Assembly (NCBI GenBank): GCA_013151865.1
Contig: JAADHN010000111.1
Coordinates: forward strand, 1 to 64,000
Length of the DNA stretch: 64,000 nucleotides
Direction of reading: 5' to 3'
Source of the DNA: Kiritimatiellota bacterium
GTDB taxonomy: Bacteria > Verrucomicrobiota > Lentisphaeria > Oligosphaerales > JAADHN01
Below are positions 1-9,392 of the stretch, one piece after another (positions within the stretch are counted from its first letter, which is position 1; each line of letters begins with the position of its first letter). Under the pieces are notes generated by a model. The model had not been told where the DNA came from. It made no database searches and was given only the letters and a program-made list of their open reading frames with translations. A program made the translations under genes and the position numbers.

Positions 1-20
1 GGCCGTGTTGGGTTTCCGGA

Positions 21-141
21 ACATGCACCCTGAAGGGGTGCTTCAACGTATTCTTTACGTGTAGGTTGAAGTACGCCTTCAGCGTACATCGGCACCCTTG
101 GGCATTGCCCAAGGCTGCGGTAAAGTCGGCCCTTCAGGCCG
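21..141. repeat. Cluster of small perfect hairpins, three with a TGAAG loop
   Basis: Four perfect inverted repeats lie within about 120 bases. They are GCACCC/GGGTGC (25-30, 36-41) with loop TGAAG; GTACGC/GCGTAC (71-76, 82-87) with loop CTTCA; a 9-bp palindrome (96-104, 106-114) around a single base; and CGGCC/GGCCG (127-131, 137-141) with loop CTTCA. CTTCA is TGAAG on the other strand, so three hairpins share a loop while their stems have nothing in common. A looser pair, TTCAAC/GTTGAA, spans 42-70. No credible gene covers the region. It may be the edge of a longer dispersed repeat that starts before the window. Confidence 0.6.
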
Positions 142-556
142 TCTGAGGACACACACAATAATAAAGCGACAGGCCCTGAACGCGGGACTCAGGCGGGAAG
201 AGAGCAAAGCAAACCGACAGACCCGTGCGCCAACAAGTCGATGGAAAGGGACGCTCGCAAACTCGCGCCCCTCATCGTGTCGCTCGGCGCGCGGCCTGCA
301 ATGGCGCCCGGCGCGGTTTCCGTGCGCGTATTTCGACCGGCTTCAGGCGCAGAGCGAGGGCGAGCGTCGCACCCGACACAGTCGGTCTTTTTCTCGTCCT
401 GCAATCCCCTCCGACAGGCTGGGACGAGATGGGCAGTTGCGACGCCCGCGTGTGCGTCGGCGTCTTTTTCCGGCGCTTGAAGTAGCCACAAAGGGAGCCG
501 GTTCTTCCAGGGCTTTCAGCAGCGTGGACCGCTTGCGCGCTGCGGCGCGCCCTGAT
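142..556. other. Intergenic region downstream of glnS
   Basis: No coding frame here has protein-like composition. The only structure noted is a weak terminator-like element on the + strand: GACGCC (441-446) can pair with GGCGTC (459-464), followed by five T. It points toward glnS, so it would end a rightward transcript entering from the hairpin region. No known gene feeds it. Confidence 0.4.
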
Positions 557-2284
557 TCACCGGCTTGCGGTCGCGAGTTTTTTCTCGATCTTGGCCCAGG
601 AGTCCCGGAGCGGCACCGTTCGGTTGAAAACGGGCACGTCCGGCGTCGAATCGGGGTCCACACAGAAATACCCGATCCGCTCGAATTGAAAGCGGGCACC
701 CGGCGCGGCCGTCGCCAGGGACGGCTCGCATCGGCAGCCGGTGAGGACGACCAGCGACTCGGGGTTGAGAAAATCTTTGAAGTCCCGGTCCGCAGGAACG
801 TCGCTCGGACCCTCGACTGCGAAAAGTCGGTCGTACAGCCGCACTTCGCATTCGACTGCGTGAGCGGCGGATACCCAATGGATCGTGCCCTTGACCTTCC
901 GGCCGTCGGGAGCGGCCCCCCCGCGTGTTGCGGGGTCGTATGTGCAATGCAGTTCCAGGACGTCGCCTGTGTCCGGATCTTTAACCACGTCGGTGCAGGT
1001 GATGAAGTAGCCGTACCGCAGGCGCACCTCGCGACCGGGCGCCAATCGCCGGTACTTGCGCGGCGGGTCTTCGCGGAAATCGTCCCGCTCGATGTAAAGG
1101 ACGCGCGAGAACGGCACCGGCCGGGTGCCCATGCCGGGGTCCTCGGGATTGTTCACGGCTTCGAGCTGCTCGACCTGCTCTTCGGGGTAGTTGTCGATGA
1201 CCACGCGCAACGGGCGCAGGACCGCCATGGCCCGAGGGGACGTCTTATTCAGATTTTCTCGGAGGCAGTGCTCGAGCAGAGCGATGTCCGTGAGACTGTT
1301 CGTCTTGGTTACACCGATAATCGAGCAGAAGTTCTTGATCGCCTCCGGAGTGTATCCACGTCTGCGGAGTCCGCACAGGGTGGGCATCCGTGGATCGTCC
1401 CAACCGCTGACGAAACCGGCCTGGACCAGTTCGAGGAGTTTGCGTTTACTCATCACGGTGTACGTGAGATTCAAGCGGGCGAACTCGATCTGCCGGGAAT
1501 GGAATACGCCCAGTTGTTCGAGGAACCAGTCGTACAAAGGACGGTGGTTCTCGAATTCCAATGTGCAGATGGAATGGGTGATGCCTTCGATGGAATCGGA
1601 AAGGGGATGCGCATAATCGTATGTGGGATAAATGCACCACCGGTCCCCTGTACGATGATGCGACGCATGCAGAATACGATAGATGACAGGATCGCGCAGG
1701 TTCAAGTTCGGACTGGCCATGTCGATCTTGGCGCGGAGCACCCGACTGGCCTCCGGGAACTCACCATCCCGCATCCGCCGAAACAGATCCAGGTTCTCCT
1801 CGACGGGACGATTGCGGTACGGACTGGGGACACCGGGGGCTGTCAGACTTCCACGACCGCGACGAATCTCCTCGGGAGACAGGTCGCAGACATACGCTTT
1901 GCCCGCTTTGATCAGCTGAACGGCAAATTGGTATAACTGCTCGAAATAGTCCGAGGCGTAAAAGAGGCGATCTTCCCAGTCGAACCCGAGCCAATGAATA
2001 TCCTCCCGAATCGACTCCACGTACTCCACGTCTTCTTTTGTGGGGTTGGTGTCGTCGAAACGGAGATTGCAGAGCCCGTTGAACTCGGCGGCAATCCCGA
2101 AATCGATGCAGATGGCCTTGGCATGGCCAATGTGGAGATAGCCGTTGGGCTCGGGGGGAAAACGGGTGTGGACCCGCCCCTCGAATCGACCGGACTGGAT
2201 ATCTTCGATAACCGCGGCGCGCACGAAATCGACGGGATGCGGCCCGGGAGACGTATCCGGCCTGTCTGCTTCTTTCACGAACAT
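557..2284 (-). CDS. glnS: Glutaminyl-tRNA synthetase
   Basis: Class I aminoacyl-tRNA synthetase that charges tRNA-Gln with glutamine in the cytosol. The ATG at 2284 gives 575 aa, close to the usual 550-580; the frame stays open further upstream but that extension does not look like protein. The catalytic Rossmann domain carries [14 protein letters not shown] (HIGH at residues 51-54) and the KMSKS-type loop VMSKR at 277-281. The segment RFDDTNP and the C-terminal anticodon-binding beta-barrels are also present. Having GlnRS means Gln-tRNA can be made directly rather than only by GatCAB transamidation. The gene stands alone and is divergent from the histidine kinase, with a 765-base gap holding repeat copy A. 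Confidence 0.95.
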   Translation of the reverse strand: MFVKEADRPDTSPGPHPVDFVRAAVIEDIQSGRFEGRVHTRFPPEPNGYLHIGHAKAICIDFGIAAEFNGLCNLRFDDTNPTKEDVEYVESIREDIHWLGFDWEDRLFYASDYFEQLYQFAVQLIKAGKAYVCDLSPEEIRRGRGSLTAPGVPSPYRNRPVEENLDLFRRMRDGEFPEASRVLRAKIDMASPNLNLRDPVIYRILHASHHRTGDRWCIYPTYDYAHPLSDSIEGITHSICTLEFENHRPLYDWFLEQLGVFHSRQIEFARLNLTYTVMSKRKLLELVQAGFVSGWDDPRMPTLCGLRRRGYTPEAIKNFCSIIGVTKTNSLTDIALLEHCLRENLNKTSPRAMAVLRPLRVVIDNYPEEQVEQLEAVNNPEDPGMGTRPVPFSRVLYIERDDFREDPPRKYRRLAPGREVRLRYGYFITCTDVVKDPDTGDVLELHCTYDPATRGGAAPDGRKVKGTIHWVSAAHAVECEVRLYDRLFAVEGPSDVPADRDFKDFLNPESLVVLTGCRCEPSLATAAPGARFQFERIGYFCVDPDSTPDVPVFNRTVPLRDSWAKIEKKLATASR

Positions 2285-3049
2285 GGCCCTCCGAGTTCTG
2301 GAGTTCTTGGATTCAGGATTCAGGGCGCACCGGCATGGTCGGCCGATCAGTCGGATCGGTCGGAGATCGAACGCCCCCCCCCAGCGCCGGCGAACCGACA
2401 GCCTCCTCGGATTCAACCCGACCATGCTGGAGTGCTCAGTAATATAGCTCGGTTTCGGCCCCGCCGGGCGCCAAAGCGACAGGGGAGCGAGAAGCGCACG
2501 TGGGAGGGCAGCGGCAATCTGCGACGCGCCCACACCTCTGCGTCGGCCAAAATGCAGCGTGCTGCCCCGAATTGCGGCGTCCCCGGCAACTGCGGGACCG
2601 CGCCGCGCGCCGCCGAAACACAGTCTTGCGGAATATCGCGTGCATCAGCTTGACCTCAAGGCGGTTACAATTATGGGCAAATGCGGTTTGGCAAGGTATA
2701 GTACTCTCCGGCTCGAAACAGTTTACCCTGCTTGGTTCATGAACTTCGTCACGTCACGAAAGAACGCAGTTCGTACGGATTCGGGTCATTGCGTCGAACA
2801 CGGGACGAGGCTGTATTGGAACACCGCCCGGATCGACGGGCTGCGACAATACTTTTAAAATGAGTGAGATGCGTCATCACAGCAGATGGCTCATGGAGTA
2901 TTCAGGTCGGAGCACAGGCAGGCTTCCAGGCTCAGCAGGGTCGTCTGAATTGTTCCGAGACGCTCCATGAGTCCTGAATGGTCAGGCCTACGGTACAGGA
3001 GCGGCGGCCCTGTGTGCTTTTCGCCGGCGCCGTGCGAGAAAGGGACACC
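2285..3049. other. Divergent intergenic region, glnS / histidine kinase
   Basis: This 765-base spacer must carry the promoters of two divergent genes. No protein-like frame is visible. Its right third is dispersed repeat copy A, listed separately. A TATAGT hexamer at 2697-2702 resembles a -10 box, but no good -35 box is correctly spaced, so no promoter is called. Confidence 0.4.
2734..2910 (+). repeat. Dispersed intergenic repeat, copy A
   Basis: One of four related copies, with B at 33760-33890 (-), C at 50079-50248 (+) and D at 17684-17808 (-). The core starts at 2779 with ATTCGGGTCATTGCGTCGAA, followed by GGGACGAGGCTGT. A variable centre contains the inverted repeat GCCCG/CGGGC. The block GAGATGCGTCATC follows, then CAGCAGATG, and the element ends at TTCAGGTC (2901-2908). 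Copies A and B align with almost no gaps across the whole core. Copy A also shares the upstream segment TTCATGAACTTCGTC with copy C. This copy reads toward the histidine kinase gene. Confidence 0.8.
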
Positions 3050-4597
3050 ATGAAAGAAGACTCGCTGTTCGCTCTCATCAAGCAGGCCCTCGCCCAGGCC
3101 CCTGAGGCTGTTTTGGTCAGCGACGTCGAGGGCCGCACCGTGATGCTGAGCCGGGGGTTCACCGAACTGACGGGGTTCACGGTTCACGAACTTCGGGAGC
3201 GGTCCGAGTATTTTTTCTGCTGGAAGGCGGAGCGGGATCCGTCGACTGCCATGGGCGAACAAGGGTTGTGCGAGTGTGTGACGCACCTGCCCGCCGAAAA
3301 GGCGGGGAGCGCGGCGGTCCGGATTCGTTGTCGTCAGGTGCGTGCGAGCGAAGCTTCGGACGCGCCCGTTCTCGGATACGTGGCGACCTGTGTGCCGGTC
3401 GGCGGCGAGGGCGAGCCGAGTGCCTCCGCGACACAACTGAGGACTTACGAGGCGCTGCGTGCCGAGAGCCTGGTCCGTCTTGCCGGGGGGATCGCGCATA
3501 ATTTCAACAATGCACTGGCGGGGTTGATCGGGGTCGCCTCCCTGGCCAGAGAGATGCACCTGAACGACACCATGTTGGTGCGCGACCTCGACGATATTCT
3601 TACCCAGGCCCGACGCATGGGGGCCTGGACCAAGCACATGTTGTCGTATGCCCAGCAGAACGTGCGCAATCCGATCCGGACCTCGATCAACCGGATCGTC
3701 GAAAGCGCGGTGGATCTACTGCGCCCCGCCGTGGGTCCGCATTACAAGTTGACCGTCGAGTTGGGCGAGGGGCTCCCCGAAGTCCTGGTCGACCTTTCCG
3801 AGATGCAGGAAGTTATCGAGCAGATTACGGTAAACGCGGCCGAGGCTTCGGGGAATCGCGGAGCGTTGCGGATCATCACCGAGTGCGCCAGACCACCTTT
3901 TGCCGCGCGGGAAAGCGGCAAGAGTGAGGCCAGCTGGGTGCGCATCAGTTTTCGGGATGACGGTCCCGGCATGACGTCCGAGACACTGTCGAGAGTGTTC
4001 GACCCCTTCTTCTCGACTCGCTTCACGGGCAGGGGGCTCGGTTTGGCGGTGGTCAAGGGAATCGTGGAGGCTCACGGTGGACGGGTGATGGTGCAGAGCG
4101 GGCCGGAGCGGGGCACGCGCTTCGATGTGCTCCTGCCGCCGGCCCCGGCGGCGCTCGAGCAGAAACCGCGGGGGCGGACCAAGCACCGCCCCCGGGAGCG
4201 GAATGAACTGGGAGGGCGCCGGTTGCTCGTGGTCGAAGACGAGGTCCTATTGGCCGGCGTACTGAAAGACTATTTCGAGCGCCTGGGCATGAAGGTCCTG
4301 GTGGCCTATACCGGGGCGCGCGCCATCGAACTGCTGAAAGCGACTTCCCCCTCCCCCGACCTTTGCCTCATGGATATCGTCATGCCGGACTGTTTGGGGA
4401 CGGAACTGTTTTACCGTATGCGTGAGCTGTGCCCCGGCATGGCCGTGTTGCTTTGCACGGCCTACCAGGAGGCCGATCCGGTTCAGGACCTTCTGGACGC
4501 CGGGGCCGCCGGCCTGGTGCGCAAGCCGTTCGACGTGTCGGAGCTTGCCGCCAAAGTGGCCGAAGTGCTGACTGCGCCGCCCGCCGCTTCGGAGTGA
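3050..4597 (+). CDS. PAS-domain hybrid histidine kinase with C-terminal receiver
   Basis: Cytosolic sensor and phosphorelay protein of 515 aa with no signal peptide or membrane segment. The order is an N-terminal PAS-like domain (about 10-115), a HisKA helix pair with phospho-acceptor His150 in GGIAHNFNNAL, and a HATPase domain (DDGPGM, FDPFFSTRFTGRGLGLA, then a G2-like loop). The C-terminal receiver has Asp442 in LCLMDIVMPD and the conserved Lys492 in VRKPFD. Start: ATG at 3050 after an AGAAAGGGA ribosome site; the frame opens 72 bases earlier without support. The signal is unknown. The receiver could relay phosphate to an Hpt protein or modulate the kinase. The gene follows repeat copy A by about 140 bases. 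Confidence 0.9.
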   Translation: MKEDSLFALIKQALAQAPEAVLVSDVEGRTVMLSRGFTELTGFTVHELRERSEYFFCWKAERDPSTAMGEQGLCECVTHLPAEKAGSAAVRIRCRQVRASEASDAPVLGYVATCVPVGGEGEPSASATQLRTYEALRAESLVRLAGGIAHNFNNALAGLIGVASLAREMHLNDTMLVRDLDDILTQARRMGAWTKHMLSYAQQNVRNPIRTSINRIVESAVDLLRPAVGPHYKLTVELGEGLPEVLVDLSEMQEVIEQITVNAAEASGNRGALRIITECARPPFAARESGKSEASWVRISFRDDGPGMTSETLSRVFDPFFSTRFTGRGLGLAVVKGIVEAHGGRVMVQSGPERGTRFDVLLPPAPAALEQKPRGRTKHRPRERNELGGRRLLVVEDEVLLAGVLKDYFERLGMKVLVAYTGARAIELLKATSPSPDLCLMDIVMPDCLGTELFYRMRELCPGMAVLLCTAYQEADPVQDLLDAGAAGLVRKPFDVSELAAKVAEVLTAPPAASE

Positions 4598-4666
4598 GTG
4601 CACTCGGCCGCGAGCGACGCGTTCGGCCGCGGTCGCGCCGGGGCCGTCGCAAGCGAGGGAATCGGT

Positions 4667-5164
4667 ATGCCCATTTACGAATACCTGTGCCCGACATGCA
4701 ACCGAGTATTCAGCTTCTTGGCCAAAGTTCCCGGCTCGGATCGCAAACCGACATGTCCGAAGTGCGGCGAACAGGACATGAAGAAAATGCTGTCGCGATT
4801 CGCGGTCACCGGCGCGACACGGAAGTCCAACCCCGACGGCGATGAGGCCGCGGCCCCGGGGAAGGATGCGGACGCTCACGACCCGCTCGACGATCCCGGG
4901 GTTGATCGCGAGATTATGGAGCTTCTGGACGCGGCCGATGGCATGGATGAAAATGATCCGCGGCAATTGGGTCGCCTCATGCGGCGCATGTCCGAACTCA
5001 CTGGCGAAGAACTCGATCCGGAGACGGAGGAGGCGGTCCGACGTCTCGAGGCGGGGGAAGATCCGGAGAAGATCCAAGCGGAACTGGACGAGTTGTCCGG
5101 CAATGGATCGGACCGGTCCGGCGGCAGCGCCCCCACCTACGACGAGGGCTTGTATCCTCTTTGA
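4667..5164 (+). CDS. FmdB-family zinc-ribbon protein
   Basis: 165-aa protein whose first 40 residues are the FmdB/CxxC putative regulatory zinc ribbon. It opens MPIYEYLCPTC, with Cys8/Cys11 and Cys30/Cys33 as the metal-binding pairs. The rest is an acidic, helical, low-complexity tail rich in Asp and Glu (about 50-165), ending in GLYPL. FmdB proteins are widespread and small, and their function is not established; the long acidic tail is more than the family usually has. Start: ATG at 4667 with AGCGAGGGA just upstream. It lies 69 bases after the histidine kinase and converges on the ABC transporter genes. Confidence 0.8.
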   Translation: MPIYEYLCPTCNRVFSFLAKVPGSDRKPTCPKCGEQDMKKMLSRFAVTGATRKSNPDGDEAAAPGKDADAHDPLDDPGVDREIMELLDAADGMDENDPRQLGRLMRRMSELTGEELDPETEEAVRRLEAGEDPEKIQAELDELSGNGSDRSGGSAPTYDEGLYPL

Positions 5165-5186
5165 CGGTGGAGCGCAGCGGCAATCC

Positions 5187-6089
5187 TCACGCCGCTTCCC
5201 GGCCGTCGCCGGCGGCCGCCGGAGCGTTTTTCGTACGATCCCCACTCCCACTCCGGAGGCGTCGCTGCCGGATTCCTTTCCCGATGCGCTTTACCAGGGT
5301 CGAAAACACGTACACACTGCCCGCCACCAAGACGATCGTAGCGCCGGGGGGCAGGTCCGGTCCGTACGCCAATCCCAGCCCGGAAAACGTGACCAGCAAG
5401 GTAATCGCGCACGCGGCAACCATCATCTGAGCCAGACTGCGCGTCCACTGGCCGGCCACGGCGGCGGGCAGGGTGAGCAGGGCGATAACCAGCACGATCC
5501 CCACGACCTGCACCAGGATGACCACCGTCAGGGCGGTCAGGCAGAGCAACAGAAGATAGAACACCTCGACCATGACCCCCTGGAGGCGGGTGAATTCCTC
5601 GTCGAACGAAATGGCGAGAAACACCTTGTAGAAGCCGGCCACCACCGCCAGGACGGCCACATCCAACAGCGCCAGGAGGCGGAGATTGGTCGGGGTCACC
5701 AGCAGGATATTGCCGAAAAGATAGCTGAGCAGGTTGACTGCATAACCCGGCGTTTTGTAGAGAAAAACGATGCCGACGGCCATGCCGACGGCCCATAGGG
5801 CCCCGATCAGAGTATCCTCGTGTTCCCCGGCTCGCAGGCTGACCAAACCGATGATCACTGCGGCGACCAGTGCGGCGATCACCGCACCGTAGAGCGGCCC
5901 CCGACCGAAATAATAGGCAATCCCCATCCCGCCGAGAACGGCATGCGAAATACCGCCGCTGATGAAGGTCATCCGCTTGACGACCACGTACGTTCCGATG
6001 ATCCCGCACGCCAAGCTGGCCAAGGCCGCGGTCAGCACGGCGTTCTGGAGGAATTCGTTGGCCCGAACGGCCTGGATGAATTCGATCAT
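5187..6089 (-). CDS. Zn/Mn-type metal ABC transporter permease
   Basis: Integral membrane subunit (300 aa) of the ABC-3 family (ZnuB/MntB/TroC type), which moves zinc, manganese or iron across the inner membrane. About eight hydrophobic segments are visible; family-typical stretches are VVVKRMTFISGGISHAVLGG near the N terminus and VGIVLVIALLTLPAAVA in the second half. The C terminus is a basic, soluble tail. The gene starts 12 bases after the ATPase gene ends, so the two form an operon. No substrate-binding protein gene is nearby, so it must be encoded elsewhere. The metal cannot be assigned from sequence. Confidence 0.9.
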   Translation of the reverse strand: MIEFIQAVRANEFLQNAVLTAALASLACGIIGTYVVVKRMTFISGGISHAVLGGMGIAYYFGRGPLYGAVIAALVAAVIIGLVSLRAGEHEDTLIGALWAVGMAVGIVFLYKTPGYAVNLLSYLFGNILLVTPTNLRLLALLDVAVLAVVAGFYKVFLAISFDEEFTRLQGVMVEVFYLLLLCLTALTVVILVQVVGIVLVIALLTLPAAVAGQWTRSLAQMMVAACAITLLVTFSGLGLAYGPDLPPGATIVLVAGSVYVFSTLVKRIGKGIRQRRLRSGSGDRTKNAPAAAGDGREAA

Positions 6090-6101
6090 TCCCGACTCCC
6101 G

Positions 6102-6857
6102 TCAGAACTCCGTCCCCAGCCGATGACTATGCTCCACGACCCGAACTTTGTCTCCGTACAGCGCGTCGATCATCGCGCCGGTGATTTCTCCGGTCGGATG
6201 GCAAACCAGCGTGCGGTTGAGGCAGGCAATTCGATTCATGTGTTCCGAGACGAAGCCCAAATCATGGGTGACCAACACCAGCGTCGTCTCGGCATTCAGC
6301 CGGTGAAGCAGCTCGTAAATGTCTTCCTCGACCGCGATGTCCACATTCGACGTGGGTTCATCGAGCAGCAGCAGTTTCGGTTTGTTCACAAGGGCGCGAG
6401 CCATCAAAACGCGCTGCCGCTGCCCGCCGGAAAGGCTCCCGAGTCGCCGGCGCCGCAGGTCTGCCACCGAAACCATCTCCAGCGCTTCTTCGGCGGCTTT
6501 CCGGTCAATCCGGCGATAAGCCCCAAGGCGCGGGGCCTTGCTCAGACGCCCCATCAGCACCACCTCGAGTACGCTGATGGGGAAGTCCGTGTCGAAACTG
6601 ACGAATTGCGGAACATAACCGATGAAAGGACGGGCCTTGACCGGGGGTTGCCCGAGGACGCGAATCCCGCCCGCAGTCGGCGAGAGCAGACCGAGGACAA
6701 GGCGCAACAGAGTGGTCTTGCCGCTCCCGTTCGGGCCGATGATTCCCAGAAAATCGCCCTCGGCAACGGTCAAATTCACGTGTTCGAGGACGAGATTTCC
6801 CGTGTAGCCGAAGGACAGGTCGCTGATGGTAAGAATGGGGTTGCCTTCCGGCGTCAT
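6102..6857 (-). CDS. Zn/Mn-type metal ABC transporter ATP-binding protein
   Basis: ATPase subunit (251 aa) partnering the downstream permease gene. Walker A is GPNGSGKTT (41-49), the signature motif is LSGGQRQRV, and Walker B is LLLLDEPTS, followed by the switch histidine in VTHDLG. The family is ZnuC/MntB-like (metal-type ABC). The ATG at 6857 (MTPEGNPIL) was chosen because the upstream 15 codons are Arg-rich and unlike the family. Upstream lies 634 bases without a gene, where the promoter should be; no clear Fur or Zur box was recognised there. Confidence 0.9.
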   Translation of the reverse strand: MTPEGNPILTISDLSFGYTGNLVLEHVNLTVAEGDFLGIIGPNGSGKTTLLRLVLGLLSPTAGGIRVLGQPPVKARPFIGYVPQFVSFDTDFPISVLEVVLMGRLSKAPRLGAYRRIDRKAAEEALEMVSVADLRRRRLGSLSGGQRQRVLMARALVNKPKLLLLDEPTSNVDIAVEEDIYELLHRLNAETTLVLVTHDLGFVSEHMNRIACLNRTLVCHPTGEITGAMIDALYGDKVRVVEHSHRLGTEF

Positions 6858-7491
6858 CCGTGCCACTCCATGCCGTTGCGGACGCCAAACAGTGCGGCGC
6901 ACCGATGCGGCTCAGATCCAAACCTGAGCATGAGGTGGAAAAGTCCGCAGAGGGATTGACTCGTACCCCGGTGCGGTTGATGTCGGCCGCCGCGCCGAGG
7001 TGATCGGTACGCTGTGATGAAGACCGCCGACACCGATACACGGTGTGCTCCTCGCCCGACCGTTGCGCATGAAGTCCGGTCCGGGAGTGGATCGAGTGGT
7101 GCGCCGGCCCCGGTGGCGGCGTAGGCACCGGGGTTCCCGGTTGCTGCGGCCCCGGTACAATAGGCGGTATTTCGCCAAAAGCGAAGACCGGATCGCCAGA
7201 CGGTCGTGGGGCGCGCCAAGGCCCGGCGCTTTGGGCGGTCTTTTGTGGCGGGGCCGGCGTTCAGCCCGGATCGCCACCGGTTGCAGACCGTCTCTCGAGA
7301 TTGTCCGAACGGCCCGTAGGGACTGTCGGTTCGCTTTTGCCGGCGCCGGTTCGTTGCGTCTTGGCCGTTTTCCCGTGCGAGACTTTCCCCGGATGAGTTC
7401 GTGCTGTATGGTTACCGCAGCGCACTGCGACCTTATCTTTCCCCCTCGAGTCGTGCGAGGGGCCGACGGCACGCGCCGGGAGGAACGTGGC
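6858..7491. other. Intergenic region between divergent genes
   Basis: 634 bases between the metal ABC operon (-) and an unknown gene (+). No frame has convincing protein character, and no remnant of a metal-binding protein gene could be recognised. A small inverted repeat, ACACCG/CGGTGT with a 5-base loop, lies near 7030-7046. It could be an operator for either gene but has no further support. Confidence 0.35.
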
Positions 7492-8163
7492 ATGATCCGG
7501 TCTCTCAGCATTCGGTTTTCCGACGGTGAGACTCTGACTTGGGTCCCGGGGTTTTCCCAGCAGGGAACGCTGCAGTGGTCCCGGTTGTCGCTGAAAGAAC
7601 CGCCGGACTGGGTAAGGCTGGAAACATTCAAGTGTCCGGCGTGCACGCTCTCCCAGATCGACAATCCGATTTGCCCGGTTGCAGCCGTATTGGCCGAATT
7701 CGGCCACGAGTTGGCCAATCGAGACTCGTTCGAGAACGTGCGTGTCGTGGTCGAGGAAGACGACGGTCGCGAGCAGGTCTTTCGCGAAGTCCCTCTGCAG
7801 CAGGTTGCCAGCGAACTCGTCCGTCTGGCGGTCTTTCAATCCGGCTGCCCCGTGGGACGCAGAATCAAGCTGGCCATGGTGCGGCTTCGTCCCTTTCCGC
7901 AACGCGACGAAATCCTCAAGGCACTGGCAATCTTCTTTGCGCTCCGGCAGCAGTCCGGGGGGGGCGGTGGAGAACAGCAGAAGGGCGTCATGGCGGCGCT
8001 CCACGAGGTCTTCGGTTGTCTCGCAAAGCGATTGGAGCACGCCGGCGGCAGGGGAGACGCCTACCTGAACGGTCTGGTCATTGTGGACTCGCTGTCGCTC
8101 CTGTTCGGACTTACCGCGCCGGAATTGATACAGAAGACCATCGACGAGTGTCGCTTCTGGTGA
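7492..8163 (+). CDS. Protein of unknown function with clustered cysteines
   Basis: Soluble 223-aa protein with no signal peptide or membrane segment. Near residue 48 it has a FKCPAC motif and, about 10 residues on, PICPVA. Together these make a C-x2-C...C arrangement that could bind a metal or be redox-active. The middle has a beta-rich stretch (RVVVEEDDGREQVFREVPLQ), then a Gly-rich insert (SGGGGGEQQ), and a helical C terminus. Start: ATG at 7492 after GGGAGGAACGTGG, a strong ribosome site. It stands alone and converges with the acyltransferase operon. I do not recognise the family with certainty. Confidence 0.65.
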   Translation: MIRSLSIRFSDGETLTWVPGFSQQGTLQWSRLSLKEPPDWVRLETFKCPACTLSQIDNPICPVAAVLAEFGHELANRDSFENVRVVVEEDDGREQVFREVPLQQVASELVRLAVFQSGCPVGRRIKLAMVRLRPFPQRDEILKALAIFFALRQQSGGGGGEQQKGVMAALHEVFGCLAKRLEHAGGRGDAYLNGLVIVDSLSLLFGLTAPELIQKTIDECRFW

Positions 8164-8450
8164 TGGGGGGGCTGAGGCCGGGGCACGCACGCCGTTTTCC
8201 CCGTGCGCGGCCCGTCGCGATTCCGAAAACGCATTCCCCAATTGTCCGGTTCCACTTGCTCCCACAGGCTGCGGATGAGATGCGACGAACCTGTGCCGCG
8301 TGTCGTTCGGGGCAACTACTGGTCTATCCACGGCAATCCGCCAAGAGCCGAGCGTGGCGAGACGGCCGCCCCCAAGGCCGCAGTGCTGTGTCAATTCCCA
8401 TGGAGCCGTACGGTATCGCAACACACGGCTCATGCACGATTCCGTCCGGG

Positions 8451-9392
8451 TCAAAGCTTGGCGTAAAAGGGATATCTTCTGCGCAGTTCGGGGGGAGCAT
8501 CGTCCGGGACGTACCGCCAGCGTTCATAATTCCACACATACTGGTCGGGATGGCGGCGAATGAGTTCCTCGTTCAGCCGCAGAAGTGCCGCAGTCAATTC
8601 GATATCGTCCCGGTAGTCCGCCGGGGGACGTTCGAGTTCGGCCAGATCGAGTTGAAACCCGTTTTCGGACCGGACCAAGGCAGCACACAAGACATCGGTC
8701 TTGAGCCGTCGAGCCAGGGCGGCCGGGGCCCGCGTGGTGGGTACCGGGAGGCCAAAAAAATCCACGAAGACTCCGCCGCGCCGCGGGCGGGTGTTTTGGT
8801 CGATGAGCATGCCGAGTGCATTCCCATCGCGCAAAGCACGCAAGGCGCGGCGGCTCGCCCCTCGGGACGGAATGATCTCCATCCCGTGCTGCCGTCTGGC
8901 GCGCTCCACGAGAGCGGCCAGCCATCGGTTTCGGACCGGCCGCGCCACTGCGCAGAGTCGCCCGCCTGCGGCGGCAAAGCCTTGAGCAATCAACTCCCAA
9001 TTGCCCAAATGCGGCGTTAGAAGAATGGTCGGCCCCCGTGCGCCTTTGGCCAGGATTGCTTCCCCAACGGACGTATCGAACCGGACGAACCGCGAGAGTT
9101 CTTCGCCATGCCGGACGAACCAGAAAACCTCGAGAGCAGTGAGCATAATGTTCCGCCAAGCCCGTACGGCGATTTCCTCAACCTGTTGCGGCGACCAGTC
9201 GGGGAACGCCACGCGCAGGTTGGCACGCACGAGCCGCCGCCGGCTCGGGACCATGTCGGCCAGCCGGCCCAAACGCGCCGCCCAAAACCCCAAGGCACGG
9301 TAGGGAAGGAAAGCGGTCAGTCCGGCGGCGACGCGGACCGGGAAGTACTCGAACGGGGACCTTGCTTTGCGCCACAGCGCTTTACCGGTCAT
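8451..9392 (-). CDS. Lysophospholipid/lipid A acyltransferase (LpxL/HtrB family)
   Basis: Membrane-associated acyltransferase (313 aa) of the family that adds secondary acyl chains to lipid A (Kdo2-lipid IVA). The catalytic HX4E dyad is visible as His128 and Glu133 in HLGNWE. Other family segments are LIDQNTRPRRGGVFVDFFG and the C-terminal WNYERWR. An amphipathic or hydrophobic N-terminal helix precedes the domain. It is the last gene of a three-gene operon: its ATG overlaps the previous stop as ATGA (9389-9392). With the UDP-sugar pyrophosphorylase two genes upstream, a role in outer-membrane lipid assembly is likely. The exact acyl position and donor cannot be deduced. Confidence 0.88.
   Translation of the reverse strand: MTGKALWRKARSPFEYFPVRVAAGLTAFLPYRALGFWAARLGRLADMVPSRRRLVRANLRVAFPDWSPQQVEEIAVRAWRNIMLTALEVFWFVRHGEELSRFVRFDTSVGEAILAKGARGPTILLTPHLGNWELIAQGFAAAGGRLCAVARPVRNRWLAALVERARRQHGMEIIPSRGASRRALRALRDGNALGMLIDQNTRPRRGGVFVDFFGLPVPTTRAPAALARRLKTDVLCAALVRSENGFQLDLAELERPPADYRDDIELTAALLRLNEELIRRHPDQYVWNYERWRYVPDDAPPELRRRYPFYAKL

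Noticed and set aside
441-468. Terminator-like hairpin with T5 after glnS
   Set aside because: The stem is only 6 bp with a 12-base loop and lies on the wrong strand for glnS; noted in the region entry but not called as a terminator.
98-1936. Long + strand open frame of about 610 codons
   Set aside because: It is antisense to glnS, whose family match is unmistakable, and its product is Arg/Pro-rich without domains. It stays open because of GC bias.
2697-2702. TATAGT as a promoter for the histidine kinase gene
   Set aside because: No -35 box at 16-18 bases; also 350 bases from the start codon with a repeat between.
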